A stretch of 55,748 nt of DNA from Pseudomonas sp. NFIX28 (lineage in GTDB: Bacteria > Pseudomonadota > Gammaproteobacteria > Pseudomonadales > Pseudomonadaceae). Positions 43,401-50,294 of this stretch are shown one piece after another; the first letter of the stretch is position 1; the number at the start of each line of letters is the position of its first letter. Under the pieces are notes generated by a model that was given only the letters and a program-made list of their open reading frames with translations, did no database searches and was not told the DNA's origin. The position numbers and the translations under genes were made by a program. The DNA is taken from positions 1 to 55,748 of the forward strand of contig NZ_FNPW01000024.1 in assembly GCF_900107395.1 (NCBI RefSeq), given 5' to 3'.

Positions 43401-44005
43401 GGGACGAGAGCAAGACCATCAACGTGGAGGCCTCGAACGCCAAGGTGGTTGCCGGCAACGGTGACAACAAGGTCAACGTGACGGGGCGCCGCGCCGAGAT
43501 CACCCTGGGCAACGGCAACAACGTGGTCGCCGGCGACATCAACAAGCTCACCGTCGGCCATGGCAACAACGACATCACCGACAGCGGCTCCTTCGCCACG
43601 GTGAAGCTGGGCGATGGCAACAACAAGGTGCTGGTCAGCGGCAACATGCCCACCGTGGAAGTCGGGCACGGGGTCAACGACCTCGAGTTCAGCGGTAGCA
43701 TGGGCCAGCTGGTATTCGGCCAGGACATCAGCCCCGAGCGCCTGTGGTTCCAGCACGAAGGGCAGGACCTGCAGATCTCGGTGATCGGCAGCCAGCAGGA
43801 GGTCACGCTGCACAACTGGTACGCCGCGACCCCCGAGCGTCCACGGGACATCATGGCCGGCGACCGTCATCGGTTGTTCGACAATGACGTGGAAAACCTG
43901 GTCCAGGCGATGGCGGCGTTCGCGCCGGCAGCACCGGCGACCATGACCTTCGGCGCTGCCGAGCAGCAAGCCTTGCAGCCTGTGCTGGCGGCCAACTGGA
44001 GATAA
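37430..44005 (+). CDS. Giant RTX protein: papain/NlpC-like domain, RTX repeats, subtilisin and P-domain
   Basis: The protein has 2191 residues, begins at a GTG after GAGGGAG, and has no signal peptide. Domains in order: about 1-180, papain/NlpC-like fold with His39 (GGHMWYSL) and Cys120 (TNSCVDFVYASLK); 320-460, EF-hand-like acidic segment (LLLDLTGNGVHMTD, EDGNKDGVIDQRD); 540-700, RTX nonapeptides (GGSGNDTL and variants); 780-860, cadherin-like; 900-1220, S8 subtilisin with His969, Ser1153 (GTSFAAP) and Glu925 at the usual Asp place; 1240-1375, P-domain; 1450-1500, further RTX-like turns; 1720-1970, Pro-rich linker with a 21-residue repeat; 1970-2140, beta-roll and RTX-related end (LWFQHEGQDLQIS, LHNWYA); and a C-terminal secretion tail ending AANWR. 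It is probably exported by the transporter genes upstream. Confidence 0.88.
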   Translation: MEKKYSVTYKVARAGAEYEYQKNKGEHKEGDIHSSSGGHMWYSLSDGAGYKQSYGFESVHDQMRGEGQVGGYDDAGYKQTAYEVSVVLTEDQFNKLKSFSQDPTSLGFDNTRYRLLTNSCVDFVYASLKSIGFNGKGFEGALFPADNINPLNNLLHTYGAQIIRDDLTRHGEYYEAKDGQQCLWLGVGDVSTAPQTPGLINIDINPSPQPQQHIQGESKAQQDVANGYIQNAATHNIFAVGGILNKTDFTSTQMSSLASGGIRPGEMQLDPNARPNTYLSNFYQTPDSTKPDFSLRNAVTLNGLSAMTTFNTYVDPLLLDLTGNGVHMTDIRDGVLFDTDHSGTLKRSGWADRSTGMLVIDDGSGQIKDVSQMFSEYYGGKAGVNGAAGEAKFKDGFAALASEDGNKDGVIDQRDPIWSKLRVWVDGTHDAKVDAGELKTLAELGITQINVRAAASTQTEVRDGNRVLATGSFTINGKSQEALAVDFLGDPVSNTLSAQGAGTKVTSTSNGITTTAYASQSTTGETLDAAQLGVGNLYGGSGNDTLIAAPAGGWLVGGGGSNTYVGGKGDDVFVVSASDDMKNIHGNGGHDTAIVVGDKGVVLNMAQAGLTIAQGGSGNDTIMSGGSGSAFIKGGSGNSTLVGGAGSDVLVGGSGHNTIIGGSGKAVIYAGPQGDVIYAAEGGSIIHAGGGADRIFGGAGNDVIEVGHGNATIDGDGGINLVTLHGNHGDYRITRTDGGYEVADKVAGRDGTVTLKNIQKLNFSDISAVDLQTPNAMPVADVLTLDQDGKAFNRTQAHLIAAQSLLANDQHLNSQGALRIANVGDAVGGTVSLTAQGDVLFTPDAHYTGLLSFKYGVVDAAGNLSASVVDLSSGQTAPMRAGVTLLTPEVPLDPLAAQEWYLSDTNVLPVWQDYTGKGVRIGQFEPGGQFATAPEIFDIAHPDLAANVDQAWLQTQQSNGSLPGLVSNHATMVAGVMVAAKNGTGGVGVAYGATLGGYYLANSGADLAGLGHMVSFDIANNSWGFTNDFALSSFQDGFVNTATALSMNAQYAASNGRGGLGTIIVAAGGNSRATGGNAQGSLTNNNRFSVEVGAINAQGDLSTLQIGSSPFSNPGASLLVSAPGSNVVSTSHMLETDRGSTFGNDYTSMQGTSFAAPIVSGIVALMLEANPNLGYRDVQQILALSARKINDPSTQWSDNAAHNWNGGGMHTSNDYGFGEVDARAAVRLAEAWMTQSTGANEYVYSASSGALGKNLVAGGTLSTSIAMNAGLNVEHVEIDFDAQVGRLGDLTLKLISPDGTQSILLNRQGKVPDGMPGASATDLGSTQSGSFKYTFMTTHDFGERSAGNWTLQVSDSASGLPVTLNAWSLRLYGSKSTPDDTYFYTDEYLKSVVGHANRGVLDDAVNGVAGGRNTLNAAAVSGDSSVNLLTGVASLGGAALTVKNPASIQNIVTGDGNDVLVAGNADALLDGGRGNNSLAGGAGKDFFVVHRRAGGSDVINNFEASRGEIIDLVGFVGKKFTDLVLSQQGADVKIDLAKGQSIVLKNQSLAGIGAANFKFQDTFVAPTAYVNSDASAVKPQEGLGTVLLNGGGKGVMYSSDAQGKMVASLSGTIYSHDSATSDVFVVAAQSGVKDYNNALRGFRHGIDKIDLRQTGVTDFSQLTIEHKNRATLNGLTQIHGVYVTRTGAQGADSNVNLLYLDALDVAQVSASDFIFAEHAPDVVPTVGPVPAVTEQPTVTVPGTLTPIVERPDVDKPVVVPPLPPVDLHPTINVPVVDPVLRPSVTIPDITLPEHKTIEQILAERGVDLNPKVPEHKTIDQILAERGGNQGPTVPERKTIEQILAERGIGSLEPSKVPDIGPVGRDHVGRTPVDVPRPRPIVIPDIPMVDTSHRDLNIASHPRVTVPDIPLVQDPRMKFDDIPAVADTEDFSFASLRDRIRVRPTPTTVDPVPTSSRDPLTLSPLSTVDPAPVASDPNTMTVQGFFADVTLGDESKTINVEASNAKVVAGNGDNKVNVTGRRAEITLGNGNNVVAGDINKLTVGHGNNDITDSGSFATVKLGDGNNKVLVSGNMPTVEVGHGVNDLEFSGSMGQLVFGQDISPERLWFQHEGQDLQISVIGSQQEVTLHNWYAATPERPRDIMAGDRHRLFDNDVENLVQAMAAFAPAAPATMTFGAAEQQALQPVLAANWR
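42803..42991 (+). repeat. 63-bp tandem repeat, three units, inside the RTX gene
   Basis: Units begin at 42803, 42866 and 42929, exactly 63 bp apart. Each encodes PE(H/R)KTI(E/D)QILAERG plus a variable 7-residue tail, in the proline-rich linker before the C-terminal secretion region. Confidence 0.9.
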
Positions 44006-44026
44006 CCGCGGCAGCTTCGTAGCGGG

Positions 44027-44080
44027 GCCCGCGCTGCTTATCGCGGGCTTTTGCCGCTCCCGTCCGGGAGCGGCATTGCT
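44027..44080 (+). terminator. Tandem hairpin terminator after the RTX gene
   Basis: The first stem, GCCCGCG (44027-44033) with CGCGGGC (44042-44048), is followed by TTTT. The second stem, GCCGCTCCCG (44053-44062) with CGGGAGCGGC (44065-44074), is followed by ATTGCTTTA. Confidence 0.8.
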
Positions 44081-44148
44081 TTATCCCTCCTTATCTTCGA
44101 TTGGCGCCGGTGGGCTCCCGTTTTCCGGGCGGCGGTGTGCCGGTCGGT

Positions 44149-44370
44149 CTAAGCCTCCCAACCCGCGCCGCTGACCGCCTCCTGTGCCAAAGGGTGCAAG
44201 TCCGCGCCTGGGTGGGTTGTCTGCCAGGCCAGCAATTCCTTGCGCATGCCGGGCGTCCAGAACATCTGCAGGTGGTTGCGCACGCCGAGTACGGCCAGGC
44301 CCCGGTCGGGCTCGGAGGAGAAGTATTGGGCGATCTGGTTGGCCATCTTGATCAGGTTCTCGGTGCTCAT
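44149..44370 (-). CDS. fdsD: NAD-dependent formate dehydrogenase, delta subunit
   Basis: The 73-residue protein has the FdsD pattern: MSTENLIKMANQIAQYFSSEPDRG, then VRNHLQMFWTPGMRKELLAW and a short C-terminus. FdsD is a small accessory subunit of the soluble molybdenum formate dehydrogenase. It overlaps the end of fdsA by 4 bp, so translation is coupled. Last gene of the fdsGBA-fdsD run. Confidence 0.88.
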   Translation of the reverse strand: MSTENLIKMANQIAQYFSSEPDRGLAVLGVRNHLQMFWTPGMRKELLAWQTTHPGADLHPLAQEAVSGAGWEA

Positions 44371-47264
44371 CGGCGGACCTCCGTTTTAGCGCCACGCGCC
44401 TGCCGGCGCTCGCTGAGCAAGTGTTGTTGTTCGTCGCTGAACGCCTGGTAGCGCTTTTGCCATTCCGAAGGTTGGTAGACGCGGCTGACTTGCACCGCCG
44501 TGACCTTGTATTCCGGACAGTTGGTGGCCCAGTCGGAGTTGTCGGTGGTGATCACGTTGGCGCCCGATTCCGGGAAGTGGAAGGTGGTGTACACCACGCC
44601 TGGGGCCACCCGTTCGCTGACACGGGCACGCAGCACGGTCTGCCCGGCGCGGCTGCCGATGCCGACCCAGTCGCCTTCCTGGATGCCCCGGCTCTCGGCG
44701 TCGCTCGGGTGGATTTCCAGGCGGTCCTCGTCGTGCCAGGCGACGTTGTCGGTGCGCCGGGTCTGGGCGCCGACGTTGTACTGGCTGAGGATGCGCCCGG
44801 TGGTCAGCAGCAGCGGATAGCGGCTGTTGACCTTCTCTTCGGTGGGCACGTAGCCGGTGAGCATGAAGCGCCCCTTGCCGCGCACGAACTGGTCGATGTG
44901 CATGGTCGGCGTGCCGTCCGGTGCCTCGGCGTTGCACGGCCATTGCAGGCTGCCGTGGCTGTCCAGGGCGGCGTAGCTGACGTTGCTGAAGGTCGGCGTC
45001 AGGCTGGCGATTTCGTCCATGATCTCCGATGGGTGGCGGTAGTTCATCGGGTAGCCCAGGGCGTTGGCCAGGGCCACGGTGCCTTCCCAGTCGGCCTTGC
45101 CGCCCAGGGGCTCCATGACCTTGCGCACCCGGGAGATGCGCCGCTCGGCGTTGGTGAAGGTGCCGTCTTTCTCCAGGAACGAGCTGCCTGGCAGGAACAC
45201 GTGGGCGAACTTGGCGGTTTCGTTGAGGAAAATGTCCTGCACCACCACGCATTCCATGGCCGACAGCGCCGCGGTGACGTGCTGGGTATTGGGGTCGCTC
45301 TGGGCGATGTCCTCGCCTTGGCAATACAGGCCCTTGAAGCTGCCGCCCAGGGCGGCCTCGAACATGTTGGGGATGCGCAGGCCCGGGTCGGGTTGCAGGC
45401 TGACGTGCCAGGCCTGCTCGAACTGCGTGCGTACCACCTCGTTGGAAATGTGCCGGTAGCCGGGCAGTTCGTGGGGGAAGGAACCCATGTCGCATGAGCC
45501 TTGCACGTTGTTCTGCCCGCGCAGCGGGTTCACGCCGACGCCTTCACGGCCGATGTTGCCGGTGGCCATGGCCAGGTTGGCGATGCCCATGACCGCGGTG
45601 CTGCCCTGGCTGTGCTCGGTGACGCCCAGGCCGTAGTAGATCGCCGCGTTGCCGCCGGTGGCATACAGGCGGGCGGCGGCACGGATGTCGGCCGCGGGCA
45701 CGCCGCAGAGGGGGCCAAGGACTTCCGGCGAATTTTCCGCACGGCTGACGAACTCGCGCCAGCGGGCGAAATCGCTGCCCTCGCAACGCGCGTCGATAAA
45801 GGCCTGGTTGAGCAAGCCCTCGGTGACGATGACGTGCGCCAGGGCGTTGAGCATGGCGACGTTGGTGCCCGGGCGCAGGGCCAGGTGCAGTTCGGCGCGG
45901 GCGTGCACCGAGTCCACCAGGTCGATGCGGCGCGGGTCGATGACGATCAGCCGTGCGCCCTCGCGCAGGCGGCGCTTGAGCTGGGAGGCGAACACCGGGT
46001 GCGCGTCGCTGGGGTTGGCGCCCATCACCAGGATCACGTCGGCCTGCATCACCGAGTCGAAGCTCTGGGTGCCGGCGGACTCGCCCAGGGTTTGTTTCAG
46101 GCCGTAGCCGGTGGGCGAGTGGCAGACCCGCGCGCAGGTGTCGACGTTGTTGTTGCCAAAGGCGGCGCGCACCAGCTTTTGCACCAGGTAGGTTTCTTCG
46201 TTGGTGCAGCGGCTGGAGGTGATGCCGCCAATCGAGTCGCGGCCGTAGGTTTGCTGCAACCGGCGGAATTCGCCGGCGGCGTAGGTCACCGCTTCGTCCC
46301 AGCTGACTTCCTGCCAAGGGTCGTGGATGGACTTGCGGATCATCGGCTTGGTGATGCGATCCGGGTGGGTGGCGTAGCCCCAGGCAAATCGCCCCTTGAC
46401 GCAGGAATGGCCGTGGTTGGCCTGGCCGTTCTTGTCGGGAACCATGCGCACCAGTTGTTCGCCTTTCATCTCGGCGCGGAACGAGCAGCCCACGCCGCAA
46501 TAGGCGCAGGTGGTGATTACGCTGCGCTCGGGCTGGCCCATCTCGACCACGCTTTTTTCCATCAGGGTCGCGGTGGGGCAGGCCTGCACGCAGGCGCCAC
46601 AGGACACGCATTCGGAGTCGAGGAAATTCTCGCCGCCGGCGGCCGCGACCCGGGATTCGAAACCGCGCCCGGTGATGGTCAGGGCAAAGGTGCCCTGGGT
46701 TTCTTCGCAGGCGCGCACGCAGCGGTTGCAGACGATGCACTTGCTGGGGTCGTAGTCGAAATACGGGTTGGAGGTGTCCTTCTGCTCGGCCAGGTGGTTG
46801 TCGCCTTCGTAGCCATAACGCACTTCCCGCAGGCCGACCTGGCCGGCCACGGTCTGCAGCTCGCAGTTGCCGTTGGCCGAGCAGGTCAGGCAGTCCAGCG
46901 GGTGATCGGAAATGTACAGCTCCATGACGTTGCGCCGCAGGGTCGCAAGCTTCGGCGTCTGGGTGTGCACCACCATGCCTTCGGTCACCGGCGTGGTGCA
47001 GGACGCCGGGTAGCCGCGCATGCCGTCGATTTCCACCAGGCACATGCGGCAGGAGCCGAAGGCCTCCAGGCTGTCGGTGGCACAGAGTTTGGGAATACTG
47101 GTGCCCAGCAGCGCGGCGGCGCGCATCACCGAGGTGCCTTCGGGCACGCTGATGCTGCGGCCGTCGATGTTCAGGGTGACCTGCACCTGGCTATCGCGGG
47201 CCGGCGTACCCAGGTCAAGAGTGCCCAGGGCGATGTCGGTTTTCGGGTCGAAGAGAGTAATCAT
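44367..47264 (-). CDS. fdsA: NAD-dependent formate dehydrogenase, alpha (molybdenum) subunit
   Basis: The catalytic subunit oxidises formate to CO2 at a bis-MGD molybdenum centre. The 965-residue protein has an N-terminal [2Fe-2S] ferredoxin domain (CATDSLEAFGSCRMC), a His/Cys cluster segment (HPLDCLTCSANGNCELQ) and two [4Fe-4S] ferredoxin sites (CIVCNRCVRAC, CVSCGACVQACP). The molybdopterin domain follows with its own cluster (CAYCGVGC) and the metal ligand in TCARVCHSPTGYGL. That ligand is Cys, so this is not a selenoprotein. The ATG at 47264 overlaps the fdsB stop codon (ATGA). Confidence 0.93.
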   Translation of the reverse strand: MITLFDPKTDIALGTLDLGTPARDSQVQVTLNIDGRSISVPEGTSVMRAAALLGTSIPKLCATDSLEAFGSCRMCLVEIDGMRGYPASCTTPVTEGMVVHTQTPKLATLRRNVMELYISDHPLDCLTCSANGNCELQTVAGQVGLREVRYGYEGDNHLAEQKDTSNPYFDYDPSKCIVCNRCVRACEETQGTFALTITGRGFESRVAAAGGENFLDSECVSCGACVQACPTATLMEKSVVEMGQPERSVITTCAYCGVGCSFRAEMKGEQLVRMVPDKNGQANHGHSCVKGRFAWGYATHPDRITKPMIRKSIHDPWQEVSWDEAVTYAAGEFRRLQQTYGRDSIGGITSSRCTNEETYLVQKLVRAAFGNNNVDTCARVCHSPTGYGLKQTLGESAGTQSFDSVMQADVILVMGANPSDAHPVFASQLKRRLREGARLIVIDPRRIDLVDSVHARAELHLALRPGTNVAMLNALAHVIVTEGLLNQAFIDARCEGSDFARWREFVSRAENSPEVLGPLCGVPAADIRAAARLYATGGNAAIYYGLGVTEHSQGSTAVMGIANLAMATGNIGREGVGVNPLRGQNNVQGSCDMGSFPHELPGYRHISNEVVRTQFEQAWHVSLQPDPGLRIPNMFEAALGGSFKGLYCQGEDIAQSDPNTQHVTAALSAMECVVVQDIFLNETAKFAHVFLPGSSFLEKDGTFTNAERRISRVRKVMEPLGGKADWEGTVALANALGYPMNYRHPSEIMDEIASLTPTFSNVSYAALDSHGSLQWPCNAEAPDGTPTMHIDQFVRGKGRFMLTGYVPTEEKVNSRYPLLLTTGRILSQYNVGAQTRRTDNVAWHDEDRLEIHPSDAESRGIQEGDWVGIGSRAGQTVLRARVSERVAPGVVYTTFHFPESGANVITTDNSDWATNCPEYKVTAVQVSRVYQPSEWQKRYQAFSDEQQHLLSERRQARGAKTEVRR

Positions 47265-48823
47265 TGCTCGGCCTCCGAGGCTTGCAGACCGAAGTCGGCG
47301 GGGAAGTGCTTGAGGGCGCTGGCCACCGGATAGGCGGTCATGCCGCCCAACGCACACAGCGAGCCGTATTGCAGGGTGTCGCACAGGTCCTTGAGGATGA
47401 TCGCCTGGGCATCGCGACCGCCCTGGTCGGGCGCGGCCAGCAGGCGGTCGATCACCTCCACGCCGCGGGTCGAGCCGATGCGGCACGGCGTGCATTTGCC
47501 GCAGGATTCCTCGGCGCAGAACTGCAGGGCGAAGCGCGCCATGTGGGCCATGTCCAGGCTGTCGTCGGCCACCACCACGCCGCCGTGACCGAGCATCGCG
47601 CCGATGGCGGCGAAGGCTTCGTAATCCAGCGGCGTATCGAATTGCCCGGGCGGCACCCAGGCGCCCAGAGGGCCGCCGACCTGGGCGGCTTTCAGCGGCC
47701 GGCCGCTGGCGGTACCGCCGCCGTAGTCTTCCACCAGCTCCCGCAGGGTCAGGCCAAAGGCCCGTTCCACCAGGCCACCGTGACGAATGTTGCCCGCCAG
47801 TTGGAAGGGCATGGTGCCCAGGGAGCGGCCCATGCCGTAATCGCGATAGAACTGCGCGCCCTTGGCCAGGATCAGCGGCACCGAGGCCAGGGTCAGCACG
47901 TTGTGCACCAGCGTCGGCAAGCCGAACAGGCCTTGCAAGGCGGGGATCGGCGGCTTGGCGCGAACGATCCCGCGCTTGCCTTCCAGGGAGTCCAGCAGCG
48001 CGGTTTCCTCGCCGCAGATATAAGCCCCGGCACCGACCCGCACTTCCAGGTCGAAGGCCTGGCCGCTGCCGCCGACATCGGCACCCAGGTAACCGGCGGC
48101 GCGGGCGATGTCCAGCGCCTCGCGCAGGGTGGCCACGGCCTGCGGATATTCCGAGCGCACATAGATATAGCCAAGGCTGGCGCCGACGGTGATGCCGGCA
48201 ATGGCCATGCCTTCGATCAGCAGGAAGGGGTCGCCTTCCATCAGCATGCGGTCGGCGAAGGTGCCGGAGTCGCCTTCGTCGGCGTTGCAGACGATGTATT
48301 TCTGCGCCGCCTGGGTAGCGCGCACCGTGCGCCATTTGATGCCGGCCGGGAACGCCGCGCCGCCGCGGCCGCGCAGGCCTGAGTCGAACACCGCGGTGGC
48401 GGTCTGCTCGCCGCCCAGGGCGATGGCCTGGGCCAGGCCCGCGAAGCCGCCATGGGCGCGGTAATCGTCCAGGGACAGCGGCCGGGTGATGCCGGCACGG
48501 GCGAACAGCAGGCGTTGCTGACTCTTCAGATAAGGCAACTGTTCCACCAGGCCCAGGGCCAGTGGATGGGCGGACGGCTCGCCTTGTAGCGCATCGAGCA
48601 GCGACGGCACATCGGCGGCGGTCAGCGGGCCGAAGCCGATCCGGCCTTCGGGGGTGTCGACTTCCAGCAGCGGTTCGAGCCAGTACAGGCCGCGGGAACT
48701 GGTGCGTTGCAGGTCCAGCGCCAGGTTGCGCTCGGCGGCCTGATGCGCCAGGGCGCTGGCCACCTGCTCGGCGCCCACGGCGCGGGCAACGGAATCAAGG
48801 GGCAGATAGAGGCGCGGCATCAT
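47261..48823 (-). CDS. fdsB: NAD-dependent formate dehydrogenase, beta (flavin) subunit
   Basis: A 520-residue NuoF-like subunit that binds FMN and NAD and passes electrons to NAD+. The N-terminal part (about 1-100) is a thioredoxin-like extension. The NuoF core then carries GLRGRGGAAFPAGIKW (FMN/NAD site), NADEGDSGTFADR, GAGAYICGEETALL and the [4Fe-4S] site ESCGKCTPCRIG with a later Cys in LCALGG. The ATG at 48823 overlaps the fdsG stop codon; a second ATG follows at once. Confidence 0.92.
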   Translation of the reverse strand: MMPRLYLPLDSVARAVGAEQVASALAHQAAERNLALDLQRTSSRGLYWLEPLLEVDTPEGRIGFGPLTAADVPSLLDALQGEPSAHPLALGLVEQLPYLKSQQRLLFARAGITRPLSLDDYRAHGGFAGLAQAIALGGEQTATAVFDSGLRGRGGAAFPAGIKWRTVRATQAAQKYIVCNADEGDSGTFADRMLMEGDPFLLIEGMAIAGITVGASLGYIYVRSEYPQAVATLREALDIARAAGYLGADVGGSGQAFDLEVRVGAGAYICGEETALLDSLEGKRGIVRAKPPIPALQGLFGLPTLVHNVLTLASVPLILAKGAQFYRDYGMGRSLGTMPFQLAGNIRHGGLVERAFGLTLRELVEDYGGGTASGRPLKAAQVGGPLGAWVPPGQFDTPLDYEAFAAIGAMLGHGGVVVADDSLDMAHMARFALQFCAEESCGKCTPCRIGSTRGVEVIDRLLAAPDQGGRDAQAIILKDLCDTLQYGSLCALGGMTAYPVASALKHFPADFGLQASEAEQ

Positions 48824-49296
48824 GCGTCCTCCCGGCAGGCAGCAAGCAGGCTGTCCAGGCGCTCGGCGTCGAGCCGCGCATGCACCTGGCCGTCCAGCTC
48901 CAGCGCGGGCGAGCAGGCGCAAGCGCCCAGGCAATACACCGGGCGCAGGCTGATGCTGCCATCGGCGCTGCTGCCGTGATCGTCCAGTTGCAGGCGTTCG
49001 CGCAATTGCGCCGCGAGTTGCTCGGCGCCGCGGCTCTGGCAGGATTCGGCCCGGCACAGGCGCAGGATATGCCGGGCGGGAGGGGCGGTGCGAAAGTCAT
49101 GGTAGAAGCTGATGACCCCGCGAATTTCGGCCTGGCTCTGGTTCAGGGCGTGGGCAATTTCGGGGATGGCGACATCGGGGATGTAACCGATGCCTTCCTG
49201 GATTTCATGCAGGATCGGCAACAGTGCGCCAGGGCGGCCTTTGTGGCGCTCCAGCAGGCTGTTGACCATAGGCAGGTGCAACATCTCATCAGGCAT
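48820..49296 (-). CDS. fdsG: NAD-dependent formate dehydrogenase, gamma subunit
   Basis: A 158-residue NuoE-like thioredoxin-fold subunit with one [2Fe-2S] cluster. The ligands are CRAESC and CLGAC (in RPVYCLGACACSP). The helical N-terminus (ALLPILHEIQEGIGYIP, IPEIAHALNQSQAEIRGVISFYHDF) is typical. The ATG at 49296 has GAGGAG 6 bases upstream. First gene of the fdsGBA operon. No fdsC/fdhD maturation gene follows fdsD here. Confidence 0.9.
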   Translation of the reverse strand: MPDEMLHLPMVNSLLERHKGRPGALLPILHEIQEGIGYIPDVAIPEIAHALNQSQAEIRGVISFYHDFRTAPPARHILRLCRAESCQSRGAEQLAAQLRERLQLDDHGSSADGSISLRPVYCLGACACSPALELDGQVHARLDAERLDSLLAACREDA

Positions 49297-49753
49297 ACGG
49301 CACTCCTCACGGTCACGGACAAACCAGGCGGCTGTCGGTCGTCCGAAAGTGTCGGCTGCGGCATTCACGCCACGTCACGGTATCGTGGCATTTTCAGGCC
49401 GTTGGCCAGGCACCCTGAGTGGGCATCTTGTTGAGCCCGGTGCGGTCTTGGCCGCACCTCTTCAGGGCATATAAGGACAGCTTGCCACGCTGCCTCCAAT
49501 AAATATGCACCAAAACGACGTGTTAAGTCCTCTTCACGACCCTGGCGCAAGTCTGGAGCAAGGCAAGCGAGCGGGTCCTGCGCCTTCGCGCTCCGGGGCT
49601 GCCGGCTTGCCGGGCGGGTAGGGCGACTCGCTTGCCGGCCAGTCGAGCGAAAAAGGCTGGAGGGCCTTCACCCAGGACGCTCGTCCCGAACCAATTGCTG
49701 GCTTTAATAAGAAGCATTACTATTCGCGCCTCTTTACCCCTCAGCACAGCGCA
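49297..49753. other. 457 bp divergent region between fdsG and the sigma-factor gene
   Basis: No gene is supported. The left part should hold the fds promoter; a dyad near 49371-49388 (CCACG, then CGTGG) is the only structure noticed. The right part carries the Fur-like box at 49706. Confidence 0.45.
49706..49724 (+). promoter_or_regulatory. Fur-like box upstream of the ECF sigma factor
   Basis: AATAAGAAGCATTACTATT matches the Fur consensus in part, with the core AGAAGCATTACT degenerate. It lies about 30 bp before the sigma factor start, the usual place for iron-controlled FecI-type genes. Confidence 0.55.
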
Positions 49754-50254
49754 ATGACCCCCAAGCCTTCCGGCCGACCAGGCTTTTTCGAGCACTATGA
49801 AGAGTTGATCGGCACCTGGACGCGTCGGCTGAAGAACCGTGCGCAGGCGGAAGACCTGGCCCATGACACCTTTGTCCGGGTGCTGGAATCGGACGCGACG
49901 GCGGTGCAGCAGCCGCGGGCGTATTTGCACCAGACGGCGCGCAATATCGCGGTGGATGCCTATCGGCGCGAGGACCGGCGGGGCGCCATGGAGCTGGAGG
50001 CGGTGTATCAAGGCGCGTCGCCCAGCGGCGACCCGGAGCATTTCATGCATGCGATCCAGCTGGCCGACTCCATCGAGCGGGCCCTTGGCGAATTGCCGTT
50101 GAACTGCCGCAAAGTGTTCGTCTGGCAGAAGCTCGAGGGCCTGACCCAGGCCGAGATCGCCGAGCGCCTGGGCCTGTCAAAAAACATGGTGGAAAAGTAT
50201 ATGATCCGCACCCTGCGGCATCTGCGCGAGCGTGTGGACGAACCGCAGCGATGA
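49754..50254 (+). CDS. ECF sigma factor, FecI type
   Basis: A 166-residue iron-starvation sigma factor. Region 2 covers about residues 10-75 (FFEHYEELIGTWTRRLKNRAQAEDLAHDTFVRVLE and YLHQTARNIAVDAYRRE). Region 4 covers about 105-160 (LPLNCRKVFVWQKLEGLTQAEIAERLGLSKNMVEKYM). It is expected to drive the TonB receptor gene downstream when released by the FecR-like protein. Order sigma, FecR and receptor is the standard cell-surface signalling layout. Confidence 0.92.
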   Translation: MTPKPSGRPGFFEHYEELIGTWTRRLKNRAQAEDLAHDTFVRVLESDATAVQQPRAYLHQTARNIAVDAYRREDRRGAMELEAVYQGASPSGDPEHFMHAIQLADSIERALGELPLNCRKVFVWQKLEGLTQAEIAERLGLSKNMVEKYMIRTLRHLRERVDEPQR

Positions 50255-50294
50255 ATGCCATGACTGTTCACCCCCCGGCCCAACAGGATGTTTC

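Noticed and set aside
41540..43969. An 809-codon minus-strand frame opposite the RTX 3' half
   Set aside because: Antisense shadow of the coding strand, rich in His/Arg with no recognisable motif.
46080..46140. Possible selenocysteine site in the formate dehydrogenase
   Set aside because: The metal-ligand position in TCARVCHSPTGYGL is encoded by a Cys codon. No in-frame TGA is present.
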